From: JAHCHG01 sp041745765
Lineage (GTDB): Bacteria > Acidobacteriota > Blastocatellia > Pyrinomonadales > Pyrinomonadaceae
Direction: 5' to 3'
Assembly: GCA_041745765.1 (NCBI GenBank)
Contig: JBGTIH010000163.1
Span: 1-64,000 of the forward strand
Length of the DNA stretch: 64,000 bases
Shown here: piece after piece, positions 32,067 to 40,925 of the stretch
Layout of the letters: every line of letters begins with the position of its first letter
Position numbering within the stretch: the first letter of the stretch is position 1
Made by a program: the position numbers and the translations under genes
Notes under the pieces: model-generated
Seen by the model: only the letters and a program-made list of their open reading frames with translations
Databases searched by the model: none
Told to the model about the DNA's origin: nothing

Positions 32067-32319
32067 GTTTTGCTTTTTATTAGATAAAAAGCATTTTTCA
32101 TTCTAGCAATGAAGCAAACTTTGTCAAGCCTTCGTGCATCAGATTTATCAAACTTTTAACTCTTTGCTTGACACAATCGGGTTTAAGACACAAAATACCT
32201 AAAGATGTGCGCGATTTTGTCTGTAATTGTTTTAAGAATTTTTTATGCGCTAATTTTTTAGCACTCCGAACAAAAGTTTCTCCCAAAAAACTTGTTTGGC
32301 AGGAGGTTGCTTTTTGCAG

Positions 32320-34098
32320 ATGTTTTCTTCAGTTTTGCCATTAAAAAATCTTTCCAAGCCGATTTTGATTTTATTAACTGCTTTTGTCGCGGTTTTTGTT
32401 TCCGTATCCGAAGCGGAAGCCAAAAATACCGTTGTTCAAAACAGCGACAGACTCGGCACGATCAAAGGAGTTGTGCGCGATAAATCAGGTAATCCGATTC
32501 CGAAGGCTTCGGTGGCTATTTTCCGCGCCGGCACATCGAAACTCTTAAAGCAGGTCTATTCCGCTTCGGATGGAAGCTTTCTGGCAAAAATTCTGCCCGG
32601 AACTTATTCGATCTTAGCGGTTGCCGAAGGATTCAATCCGGTTTCGTATTCGGAAGTGGAGGTTAATCGTTCGCGCGATTTGGTATATAGATTTAATTTA
32701 GAGCCATCCGGCAAGGGAAATACTCTGCCGGAGAAAAAAGCCGACCGAAACAGTTCGAAATATCCGATTCGCGCCAATCAAATTCGCCGTTCGATCTATC
32801 AGGTTGACGAAGGCATTGCGCCGATTGATGAAATAAAAACAGAAGAAACTTCGGCGGAAAATACGGAAACCGTTCTCCATACAATTGAAACCCTGAACGA
32901 GAGAGAAGAAAAATCAAACCGCAAAACTCAGAGCGTGGTCGAAACTTATTTTGCGAGTTCCGGCGATGAAACTTCTACGGGAGTGAATTTTGCCACGCTT
33001 TTGCCCGTAACGGATAAAACGAAGGTCGTCATTGCCGGACAGACCGGAACGGGCGATTCCGCTCCGAGCCGTCTGGAAACCGCCGTAAAAATTCGCGCCA
33101 AAGAAAATCATCAATTACATTTCAGAAGTTCGATTGCCAATCTCGGCAGAATCAATGCGGGAAAAACCGAAGAATCTCTCGGGCAGTTTTCTTTTCAGGC
33201 TCTCGATGAATGGAATGTGCGCGAAGGCATCGTCTTGGTCTATGGCTTTGATTATTCGCGATTTATCGGTGCGGGAAACGAATCTTCGATCAGTCCGCGC
33301 ATCGGCTTTCAGTTTGACATAAATCCGCGAACGCGTTTTCGCGCCGCTTACACAACGGCAACCGAAGAAAGAACCTGGCAGAGAGCGATTGAACTGGAAG
33401 GCTCGACTATGCTTTTCCGCGAACCGGTTTCGATGCAGGATATTGCCGTCGAAAACGATAAACCGCAATTAAATAAAAACCGGCGGCTGGAATTTGGCTT
33501 CGAGCGCGTTTTAGATAATAAATCGAGCATCGAAACCAACGTCTTTTTCGATGCGGTCAGCGGTCGCGGAGTCGGTTTGGTTAATTTACCGTTCGATTCC
33601 TTGAGCGGAGAAGGCTTCGAATTCGTCGGTAATCAGCAGGGCAAGGCGCAGGGCATCAGAGTCGTCTATACGCGCCGTTTGAACGGAATGTTCAGCACAT
33701 CGGCGGGATATTCATTCGGCAACGGACAAAGGCTTTCGGACGAAGCGGTCTCAAATCCCGCGAATCTTTTTGAGAACGATTTCTTTCAAACTTTTGTCGG
33801 AGAATTCGATGCCGATTTCAGCAGCGGAACAAACGTGCGGACGATTTTCCGGCTTTCGCCGCAGGCGACCGTTTTCGCAATAGATCCTTTTGCGGGAAGA
33901 ATGGCTATTTATGACCCGAGTTTAAGTGTTTTGATTACTCAGTCTTTACCGAATTGGGGATTGCCGATTCGTGCCGAAGCGATTATTGATGCGAGAAATA
34001 TATTCGATTTTCACTCAGGCATCAGCAGCGAGGAAGGTTCTTTAAGAATTTCTTCACAAAGACGTATGCTGCGCGGCGGAATTTCGGTCAGATTTTAA
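32320..34098 (+). CDS. Outer-membrane beta-barrel protein with carboxypeptidase-regulatory N-terminal domain
   Basis: 592 residues from the ATG; AGGAGG is 13 nt upstream, so an in-frame TTG at 32314 (7-nt spacing) is an equal alternative. A signal peptide (PILILLTAFVAVFVSVSEAEA) is followed by a carboxypeptidase-regulatory-like domain at about 45-125 (GTIKGVVRDKSGNPIPKASV, DGSFLAKILPGTYSI), then a long low-complexity linker and a barrel-like region with alternating strands ending GGISVRF (C-terminal Phe). No plug domain is seen, unlike the receptor at the left of the window. The ligand is unknown. Confidence 0.75.
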   Translation: MFSSVLPLKNLSKPILILLTAFVAVFVSVSEAEAKNTVVQNSDRLGTIKGVVRDKSGNPIPKASVAIFRAGTSKLLKQVYSASDGSFLAKILPGTYSILAVAEGFNPVSYSEVEVNRSRDLVYRFNLEPSGKGNTLPEKKADRNSSKYPIRANQIRRSIYQVDEGIAPIDEIKTEETSAENTETVLHTIETLNEREEKSNRKTQSVVETYFASSGDETSTGVNFATLLPVTDKTKVVIAGQTGTGDSAPSRLETAVKIRAKENHQLHFRSSIANLGRINAGKTEESLGQFSFQALDEWNVREGIVLVYGFDYSRFIGAGNESSISPRIGFQFDINPRTRFRAAYTTATEERTWQRAIELEGSTMLFREPVSMQDIAVENDKPQLNKNRRLEFGFERVLDNKSSIETNVFFDAVSGRGVGLVNLPFDSLSGEGFEFVGNQQGKAQGIRVVYTRRLNGMFSTSAGYSFGNGQRLSDEAVSNPANLFENDFFQTFVGEFDADFSSGTNVRTIFRLSPQATVFAIDPFAGRMAIYDPSLSVLITQSLPNWGLPIRAEAIIDARNIFDFHSGISSEEGSLRISSQRRMLRGGISVRF

Positions 34099-34124
34099 CT
34101 CAAACGGAAAGTCAAAATTCTTAA

Positions 34125-34163
34125 AACCAAAGTCATACTAATTTGAATGGCTTTGGTTTTTTT
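34125..34163 (+). terminator. Rho-independent terminator after the outer-membrane protein gene
   Basis: AACCAAAG (34125-34132) and CTTTGGTT (34151-34158) form an 8-bp stem, extended by CAT/ATG inside, followed by TTTTT. Confidence 0.85.
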
Positions 34164-34328
34164 CCGAAAACTTGGATTTTTATTAAATTTTTGAATAAAA
34201 AATTGGTGATTAGGTGTTTATAATATCAAGCAAACGCCGCATTTCGGCGAAAAAATAATAGAATTCGGCTGTATTTTGGCTTGGAACAAAGTTTGCGTTA
34301 AGAAAAACGGATAAATATGTCTTAAAAA

Positions 34329-37289
34329 ATGAAGGCGAAGATACTGACAAGTTGGAGTTTGGTTTGGCTTTTGGCAACCGTGATATTGGTTGCCGGCGGC
34401 GCACTAAACTTATATCAGCGTTCCTATAACAGTTTGCCGCCGACGGACGGGGTTATCTGGACGCAAAAAGCGGATGGGATTTATGCCGAAAAGGTTTTGC
34501 CGGGTTTTGCCGCGTCGCGTGCCGGCATCGCTGCCGGCGATAAATTGATCGGCATCAGCCTCAATGATGAAAAGTTTGAAGAACTCGAACTGACCTCACC
34601 GAACGACGTTCAAATTTATCTCGAATCCGCCGGGGTCGGCGGCGCGATTACCTACCTTTATCAGCGTCCTTCTTATTCATTTGCCAACAATTTTTATTAT
34701 GCCGATCTGAAAAATATAGACACTCTTCCGCGCTGGACGGCTTCGATGATTTTTCTCACATTTGTCGGTTTAGTTTGGCTCGGAGTCGGGATTTTTGTTT
34801 TATTCAAACAAGGCAGCGGTTCTCCGTTTGTTCTGCATTTCGCTATGGTTTGTCTGGCGGCATTTGTTTTTCAGGTTTACAGACCGCTCGGATTGGGCAA
34901 AGACTTCGATCTGGGCGTAACGATTCTGGACGACATCGCGTTTGCCATTTTCGTGCCGCTTTTCCTGCATTTTTGTCTGCGGTATCCGGTGCGAAGCGAA
35001 GTTTTCGACGAAAAACCGTGGAAGACTTACGCGCTTTATGTTCCTGCCGCTTTGATTTCTTTTGCCAGCCTCGCTCTTTCGCTCTATTTTTATGTGATTC
35101 CGCAAGACTCGATTGTTGCTTACATCTCCGCTCTGATCGGCAGATATGATCTTTTCGGAGTTTTATATCAAAGCAGTTTTTATCATTTTGTCGGCGGCAT
35201 CTCGCTCGGCGCGGGCATTTTGCTGTGGCGTTTCTTTAAAAAAGGTCAGCAGCAGATTGTCCGTCAGCGTTTGAAATGGGCGATGTGGGGAACGATTGCC
35301 GCGGTTCTTCCGATTCTGGCTTTTCAGATTGCCAAACAATTTATTTATCTGCCCGAAGATATGCTTTCGAGCGCATTGACGACGCTGCCGCTCGCTTTGA
35401 TTCCGCTCAGTTTCGGGCATTCGGTTGTCCGTTATCGTTTGATGGATGTTGACGTCGTTATGCGCCGCGCGCTTGTTTATACAATGACGACCGTGGCAAT
35501 TGCGATGATGATCGGCGCGGTCGCGCTTGGTCTTGTTTATTTGGCGGTCGGAAATAATCTTTCGACCACCGAAATCACTCTGCGCGGTTTGATCGCCATT
35601 ATTGCGATGGCGGGCATTATTCTTTTGTCCGAACCTTTGAAAAATTTCCTGCAGGAACGCGCGGAACGCTTCTTTTACGGCGAACGCTACGATTTGCGAA
35701 ACGGTCTGCTCGATTTCGGCAGAACGCTTTCGGCGACGACCGCGCTCGAACCGCTTCTGAACGCTCTGACCGAAAGACTCCGACAGGTTTTAGATGTTGA
35801 AAAGGTTGCGGTACTTATCGAAGATAAAAGTTTGCCGGAAGGTTATAAAATTGCCAAATCAATCGGTTTGAACGAAGTTTATGCCATACCGAATGATTTC
35901 CGGCAGATGATTCGCCAAAAATCCGCCGTCAGAGGCATTGTCAGAGCCGACGAACTCGAATTGCTCGAAGTAGAAAACTCTAACGGAAACGGCATACGGC
36001 GGCAGGAACTGCATTATTTCGTGCCGTGCGTCATACGCGGAAAAATGGTGGCGGTGATCGGCTTGGGACGCGCCTCCGACGGCTCGCTTCTTTCTTCGGA
36101 AGATTTGGAAATCTTAAAAACCGTTTCGGGTTATGTTGCCGTTGCCGTTGAAAACAGTCTGCTTTATCAGGAACAGGAAGCGCGCGCCGAAGAACTCGAA
36201 CTGCTGAAGGAATTTAACGAATCAATCGTCGAATCGGTCAATGTCGGCTTGCTAGCAGTTGATGAAAGCGGTCGCATAACGCGCTGTAATTCGACGTTTG
36301 AAGAAATGCTCGGTTTATCGCGCGAAGAATCGGTCGGCAAACTTGTGAGAGAAATGTTCGATGAGGGATTTGCCTTGAATCTCGAAAATATAGTCGGAAA
36401 ATCGAGTTGGCATTTAACGGAAATCCGCAACGCCTACAAACTTCATACGACCAATTTCAACGGCAAATCTTTGATCTTAAACGTCGCAATCGCGCCGCTT
36501 CGACCGTTTTCCGAGCATCATAAGGGAGCGATTATCGTTTTGGAAGATGTTACTTCGCGCGTCAAACTCGAAGAAACTCTCCAGCAAAGCGAAAAACTTT
36601 CGAGTATCGGATTGCTTGCCGCCGGAGTCGCCCACGAAGTCAACACGCCTCTGACGGGCGTTTCGAGCTACACGCAGATGCTTCTAAGTATGATTCCCGA
36701 AACCGATCCGAAACACGCGCTGCTTCAAAAAGTCAGCAAACAAACCGAACGCGCCACCAACATCGTCGGGAATTTATTAAATTTTTCGCGCACCGGAAAT
36801 GCCGCCGAATTTACTGAAATTGATGTCAATAAATTATTAAATGATACTCTCCAACTGCTCGAACCGCAGCTTCGTCAATCGCAGATTGAAATAGTCAAAG
36901 ACTATTCAAAATTTCCGCCGAAAATCTTCGGAAATGCCGGAAAATTGCAGCAGGTTTTTACAAATCTGATTCTCAATGCACGCGATTCCATTCTCGGCGA
37001 AGGAACAATTACGCTGATAACCTCATTTGATAACGAAGATCAAGTAATTATTGAAGTTATGGACACCGGAACGGGCATCGAACCCGAAAACTTAAATAAA
37101 ATTTACGATCCGTTTTTTACGACCAAAGGTGTCGGCAGCGGAACCGGCTTGGGAATGGCTGTCTCCTACGGAATCGTGCAGGAACACGCCGGAACAATCG
37201 AAGCAATCAGCGAAGTGGGCGAAGGAACAACCTTCAAACTCATTTTTCCGTTTGCTCATAAACAGCAAAAACAGCGTGCAGTCAGCTAA
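34329..37289 (+). CDS. Large membrane sensor histidine kinase (PDZ-like, multi-TM, GAF, PAS, HisKA, HATPase)
   Basis: 986 residues. In order: an N-terminal TM helix; a PDZ-like region at about 40-115 (PGFAASRAGIAAGDKLIGI); about eight TM helices to residue 430; a GAF-type region at about 470-610; a PAS domain at about 625-740; HisKA with the H box AAGVAHEVNTPLTG near residue 770; and HATPase_c with N box NLILNARDSI, G1 DTGTGIEP, F DPFFTTK and G2 GSGTGLGMAVSYG. It should autophosphorylate in response to an envelope or membrane signal. No response regulator is adjacent, so the partner is elsewhere. It is followed after 5 nt by the aminotransferase gene, so they are likely co-transcribed. Confidence 0.92.
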   Translation: MKAKILTSWSLVWLLATVILVAGGALNLYQRSYNSLPPTDGVIWTQKADGIYAEKVLPGFAASRAGIAAGDKLIGISLNDEKFEELELTSPNDVQIYLESAGVGGAITYLYQRPSYSFANNFYYADLKNIDTLPRWTASMIFLTFVGLVWLGVGIFVLFKQGSGSPFVLHFAMVCLAAFVFQVYRPLGLGKDFDLGVTILDDIAFAIFVPLFLHFCLRYPVRSEVFDEKPWKTYALYVPAALISFASLALSLYFYVIPQDSIVAYISALIGRYDLFGVLYQSSFYHFVGGISLGAGILLWRFFKKGQQQIVRQRLKWAMWGTIAAVLPILAFQIAKQFIYLPEDMLSSALTTLPLALIPLSFGHSVVRYRLMDVDVVMRRALVYTMTTVAIAMMIGAVALGLVYLAVGNNLSTTEITLRGLIAIIAMAGIILLSEPLKNFLQERAERFFYGERYDLRNGLLDFGRTLSATTALEPLLNALTERLRQVLDVEKVAVLIEDKSLPEGYKIAKSIGLNEVYAIPNDFRQMIRQKSAVRGIVRADELELLEVENSNGNGIRRQELHYFVPCVIRGKMVAVIGLGRASDGSLLSSEDLEILKTVSGYVAVAVENSLLYQEQEARAEELELLKEFNESIVESVNVGLLAVDESGRITRCNSTFEEMLGLSREESVGKLVREMFDEGFALNLENIVGKSSWHLTEIRNAYKLHTTNFNGKSLILNVAIAPLRPFSEHHKGAIIVLEDVTSRVKLEETLQQSEKLSSIGLLAAGVAHEVNTPLTGVSSYTQMLLSMIPETDPKHALLQKVSKQTERATNIVGNLLNFSRTGNAAEFTEIDVNKLLNDTLQLLEPQLRQSQIEIVKDYSKFPPKIFGNAGKLQQVFTNLILNARDSILGEGTITLITSFDNEDQVIIEVMDTGTGIEPENLNKIYDPFFTTKGVGSGTGLGMAVSYGIVQEHAGTIEAISEVGEGTTFKLIFPFAHKQQKQRAVS

Positions 37290-37294
37290 TTTTA

Positions 37295-38116
37295 ATGCAC
37301 AAATTTGTTTTCTCCAACCGCGAAATTCTTCAAAATTCCGAAATCCGTCTTCCCGCAATTTCCGCCGCCGCTCTTTATGGAAAAGGTGTTTTTACAACCC
37401 TTGCGGTTTATCATAAAAAACCTTTTTTATGGGAAAAACATTGGCGCAGAATAATCGAAAATGCAGAAAAAACCGGCGTTGATTTATCTGATTTTAACGA
37501 GAAATTCGTTAAAAAATCACTTTTTGAACTAATCGAAAAAAACAACATTTCAAATGCCCGTGTTCGCCTGACTTTTTTCGACACTTCGGAAAGTTTGATT
37601 TGGAAAAATGAAAGTACGGCTAAAACAACTTTTTTAATTCAAACGGCTGATTTTCGCCCAGTTTCCGAAAATTTGCGCCTGACCGTTTCGCCGTTTCAAA
37701 TAAATTCAAAATCGCCGCTGACAAATATCAAATCCTGTAATTATCTGGAAAACATACTGGCATTAGAAGATGCCGAAGCAAAAGGTTTCGACGAAGCGAT
37801 TCGTTTGAACGAGCGCGGCGAAATCGCCTCGGCGTGTATGGCGAATATTTTTTGGATAAAAGATAAAACACTCTTTACGCCCGATTTAGAAACGGGCTGT
37901 CTGGCAGGAACAACGCGGGAATTTCTGACCGAATCGGCGAAAGAACACGGTTTTGGGATATATTTTGTCAAGCAAAATTTGAATGATCTGCTAAATGCCG
38001 ATGAAATTTTTCTAACTTCTGCTGGATTAAATATCACAGCCGTAGAAAAAATTGACAAAATTTCATTCAATCATAAATTTGTGCAGAAATTAAAAGAAAA
38101 ACTCTACAACAATTGA
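37295..38116 (+). CDS. Aminotransferase class IV (4-amino-4-deoxychorismate lyase or branched-chain type)
   Basis: 273 residues. Fold-type IV PLP enzyme: LYGKGVFTTLAVYHKKPFLW, the PLP-Lys segment IKSCNYLENILALEDA, the ERGEIASACMANIFWI motif and a cofactor-phosphate loop in CLAGTTREFL. The KSCNYLENILA and GxVxE-like EASACM motifs fit both 4-amino-4-deoxychorismate lyase (PabC, folate synthesis) and branched-chain/D-amino acid enzymes. The short length and lack of the BCAT-specific motifs favour PabC, without proof. No pabAB genes are beside it. Confidence 0.75.
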   Translation: MHKFVFSNREILQNSEIRLPAISAAALYGKGVFTTLAVYHKKPFLWEKHWRRIIENAEKTGVDLSDFNEKFVKKSLFELIEKNNISNARVRLTFFDTSESLIWKNESTAKTTFLIQTADFRPVSENLRLTVSPFQINSKSPLTNIKSCNYLENILALEDAEAKGFDEAIRLNERGEIASACMANIFWIKDKTLFTPDLETGCLAGTTREFLTESAKEHGFGIYFVKQNLNDLLNADEIFLTSAGLNITAVEKIDKISFNHKFVQKLKEKLYNN

Positions 38117-38192
38117 ATTACCATAAAATCAAATTGCTAAGGAATGTGTAAAAAATAACTTAAAGGAGTTTAAGTTTGAATATACGGGATTT

Positions 38193-38224
38193 CTCTGCGA
38201 TCTTCGGCGCCGAAGATCGCAGAG
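38193..38224. repeat. Perfect 32-bp palindrome
   Basis: CTCTGCGATCTTCGGC at 38193-38208 is followed immediately by its exact reverse complement, with no loop. It lies between convergent genes, 77 nt after the aminotransferase stop. No U-run follows it on either strand, so it is not a textbook terminator. Confidence 0.9.
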
Positions 38225-38254
38225 CGAAAATCGAATTCAATAATTTTGCCTACA

Positions 38255-38617
38255 CTAAACTAAAACCCGCTTCAATTTCCCGCCCAAAATTATCATAGGA
38301 ATCAGCGAAGCCCACCACGCCAAATGGAACCAAAGCTCAATTCTATCCCAGACATAAAGCTGCACAGCAACTACGACAACCAAAACTACACCGCTTAAAA
38401 TTAAAGGCGTTTTTGTGTTTTCCCGCGCAATCAAAGCCGCCGAAAAACCCGCAATTACGGAAGCACCAGCGGTTATGAGAAGTGGAGTTAAGAGTGCTAA
38501 ATCACTAAAATAATGTACCAGGCTGTCCCAAAGCATCCAAGCAATCAAAATGCCTGTCAGCCAAGCCACAGACCAAATAACAAATCCCGCAATGATACCT
38601 AAAATTATCCGCCGCAT
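38255..38617 (-). CDS. Small membrane protein, four helices
   Basis: 120 residues, about four TM helices (IILGIIAGFVIWSVAWLTGI, LLTPLLITAGASVIAGFSAAL, ILSGVVLVVVVAVQLYVW, LAWWASLIPMIILGG). No family recognised. The gene is convergent with the aminotransferase and close to another hypothetical on the same strand. Confidence 0.65.
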   Translation of the reverse strand: MRRIILGIIAGFVIWSVAWLTGILIAWMLWDSLVHYFSDLALLTPLLITAGASVIAGFSAALIARENTKTPLILSGVVLVVVVAVQLYVWDRIELWFHLAWWASLIPMIILGGKLKRVLV

Positions 38618-38748
38618 AATTTTCTTTTTGATTTACGCAAAATCATAGTAGAAACTTCTAAGCATTATAACAACGGCGCGAAATATGAAAAGCATTATTC
38701 TCCAGAAAGCGGCAAACTGATGTTCCCTGTCGCCGTTATTCTCAAAGA

Positions 38749-39354
38749 CTATTTCTTCATGGGCTTTTTAGCTTTAGCTAGGCAACTATTTGCGGCAGCT
38801 TTTACTCTTAACGCCCATTTTACAAGCGGTTGATCTTCTTCCACAAATGTTAAATTCATATCTCCTCCACCGAAACGAGATTTAATTTCATAAATCATCG
38901 GATGTAGAACTATTAAGTCTGACGAAGGTGAACGAAAATTGATTTTCTCGAAGCTAAAAAATAATTGTTTTAATTGTGGGCATTCAGCTTCGGTTAAGTT
39001 TCGTTCTTTAACTTTGATTTGCTGCGTCAAATCTTCGCTTGTTGCTTTTGGACTTCGAAGACGTAGCGCGGCAAGTTGGTCGTGAATTGAAATTGTATCT
39101 GCCTCTCGAATGACAATAGTAACTTTATTTGTCGGATAATCGAATGAAAGCAAAAACGAGTATTCCAAAGTGTCTGTGTATAAATCACGATGGGTTCGGA
39201 AGCCGATATTCAAGCCAAGCCGTTGTTCAATAGGTAAAACTGTGTCTAAAGCTGCTTCAAAATTAACTTGGTTCTCGGCTTCGTTTGTTTGTTGGGCAAG
39301 GCAAAACGAGCCGCACAAAAACAGCAAACAAATTGTTAGAAAGATTGAGCGCAT
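38749..39354 (-). CDS. Secreted hypothetical protein
   Basis: 201 residues. The signal peptide (IFLTICLLFLCGSFCLA, cut before QQTNE) suggests periplasmic export. The mature part is mixed alpha/beta with no recognised domain; the tail is Lys-rich (CLAKAKKPMKK). Two Cys (EAECPQL and NSCLAK) could form a disulfide. Nearby genes give no functional hint. Confidence 0.6.
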   Translation of the reverse strand: MRSIFLTICLLFLCGSFCLAQQTNEAENQVNFEAALDTVLPIEQRLGLNIGFRTHRDLYTDTLEYSFLLSFDYPTNKVTIVIREADTISIHDQLAALRLRSPKATSEDLTQQIKVKERNLTEAECPQLKQLFFSFEKINFRSPSSDLIVLHPMIYEIKSRFGGGDMNLTFVEEDQPLVKWALRVKAAANSCLAKAKKPMKK

Positions 39355-39501
39355 AAATTTACACGAGACAGCGAACTGATATTATGCAAAAAGATAAGAA
39401 ATATATCGGGAGCGCAGGTTGCCAGTATGCGCTTCTGGGGGCGTAGCAATTCAATAACACAAAATCTCTTTAAATTTTTTGCGGTTTGTTATTTCTGATT
39501 T

Positions 39502-40239
39502 CTACTCCATTTCCGATTCGTCAATATCGAAATTGGCATAGAGATTTTGCACATCGTCGTGGTCGTCAATCGCTTCGTAGAGTTTGAGCATTTGTTTCGC
39601 GTCCATGCCTTCGAGTCTGACGTGAGTTTGCGGAATCATTGATATTTCGGCAACTTCCGGTTCGACACCGGCAGATTTTACGGCTTCCTGCACGACATCG
39701 AAATCTTCCTGCGAAGTGAAAATTTCAAAATTCCCCTCGTCGGTTTTCATATCTTCCGCGCCGGCTTCGATGGCAATTTCAAAAAGTTCTTCTTCGGATT
39801 TCGCGTTTTTGTCAATGACAATGTAGCCTTTGCGGTCAAAAAGCCACGCGACCGAACCGGATTCGCCCAAATTTCCGCCGTTTTTCGATAAAAGATGCCG
39901 AAGTTCGGCGACCGTTCGATTACGGTTGTCGGTCATTGTTTCGATAAGGAGCGCAACGCCGCCGGGACCGTAGCCTTCGTAGGTGATTTCTTCGTAATTT
40001 ACACCTTCGAGATCGCCCGTTCCGCGCTTGACGGCGCGTTCGATCGTATCGTTCGGCATATTCGCGGCTTTCGCATCCGTTACGGCTTTTCTAAGCCGCG
40101 CATTGGCATCCTGATCGCCGCCGCCGTCGCGCGCCGCCACCGTGATTTCCTTAATCAATCTCGTAAAAAGTTTCCCGCGTTTGGCATCTGTCGCGCCCTT
40201 TTTATGCTTAATAGTGTGCCATTTGGAATGTCCGGACAT
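39502..40239 (-). CDS. yebC: YebC/PmpR-family protein
   Basis: 245 residues. The start MSGHSKWHTIKHKKGATDAK and the GYGPGGVALLIETMTDNRNR motif are diagnostic. Members are transcription regulators (PmpR) or, as shown for YebC and mitochondrial TACO1, factors that help ribosomes translate polyproline stretches. Often found beside ruvC, which is absent here. Confidence 0.95.
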   Translation of the reverse strand: MSGHSKWHTIKHKKGATDAKRGKLFTRLIKEITVAARDGGGDQDANARLRKAVTDAKAANMPNDTIERAVKRGTGDLEGVNYEEITYEGYGPGGVALLIETMTDNRNRTVAELRHLLSKNGGNLGESGSVAWLFDRKGYIVIDKNAKSEEELFEIAIEAGAEDMKTDEGNFEIFTSQEDFDVVQEAVKSAGVEPEVAEISMIPQTHVRLEGMDAKQMLKLYEAIDDHDDVQNLYANFDIDESEME

Positions 40240-40408
40240 TATAAAATTCCTCTACCGTTTTCTTTTGCTTAAATGTTTATATAAAAAGGAAATATATCAC
40301 GCGGCTTTTGAGTCGGGCAAATTCGGTTCTTTACAAAATCTTCATTTTTCCGTCACATTTTCTTAATTTTCAAATGTTTTAATGATTTTGGAAAGGAGAC
40401 ATATTTTT

Positions 40409-40627
40409 ATGCAAAAAGAAACGACCGTTTTATTTGTTTGTCTATTGATTTTGTTTGCAGACATTCTGAGCATCCGGCAGACGATAAACTTTTGGCTAAA
40501 CGACCAATTCTTCTTTAATCAATTTCCGGCAGTTGCGCTTTTAGCTGCTCTCGGTGCTTTTGCCGTTTTGCTTTTATGGATAAATTATGCACTGATTCGC
40601 AAAATTATCAGCCGTCAGTTGAATTAA
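40409..40627 (+). CDS. Small two-helix membrane protein
   Basis: 72 residues from MQKETTVLFVCLLILFADIL, with GGAG about ten nt upstream. Two hydrophobic helices (TVLFVCLLILFADIL, VALLAALGAFAVLLLWINYA). No family recognised. The 3' end overlaps the convergent DUF167 gene by 20 nt. Confidence 0.6.
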   Translation: MQKETTVLFVCLLILFADILSIRQTINFWLNDQFFFNQFPAVALLAALGAFAVLLLWINYALIRKIISRQLN

Positions 40628-40907
40628 TTATTTTCAAAAATTTTGAGGAACTTAGATTTTCGATTCTCATCTGTTTGTTTTTGGCGGTTTTGCCGGTAAT
40701 TATCGCCACCGCGCTTTTTGAAACGTCGAAGGTTTTCGCCAAAAATTTAACGAGTTCGGCATTTGCCGCACCATCAACCGGAGGCGCGGAAAGCCTGATT
40801 TTGAGCACACCATCTATTTCGCCGACGATTTCCGTTTTTGATGCTCGCGGCACAATTCGCACCGTAAAAATTACCGTGTCGTCTTTTTCGGAAAACTTAA
40901 GACTCAT
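40608..40907 (-). CDS. DUF167 (YggU) family protein
   Basis: 99 residues. FTVRIVPRASKTEIVGEIDG and LKIRLSAPPVDGAANAELVK are the family signature; the rest is the SGKTAKNKQMRI-type segment (here TGKTAKNKQMRI). Function unknown. It starts 18 nt after the WecA-CapD fusion gene stop and is convergent with the small membrane protein. Confidence 0.92.
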   Translation of the reverse strand: MSLKFSEKDDTVIFTVRIVPRASKTEIVGEIDGVLKIRLSAPPVDGAANAELVKFLAKTFDVSKSAVAIITGKTAKNKQMRIENLSSSKFLKIINSTDG

Positions 40908-40925
40908 TATTTCCGGTCGGTTGTC

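Noticed and set aside
38176..38298. 40-codon TTG-start frame with AAGGAG seven nt upstream, running through the 32-bp palindrome
   Set aside because: The ribosome binding site is attractive, but the frame is largely palindrome-encoded and overlaps another gene in antisense; no evidence of selection.
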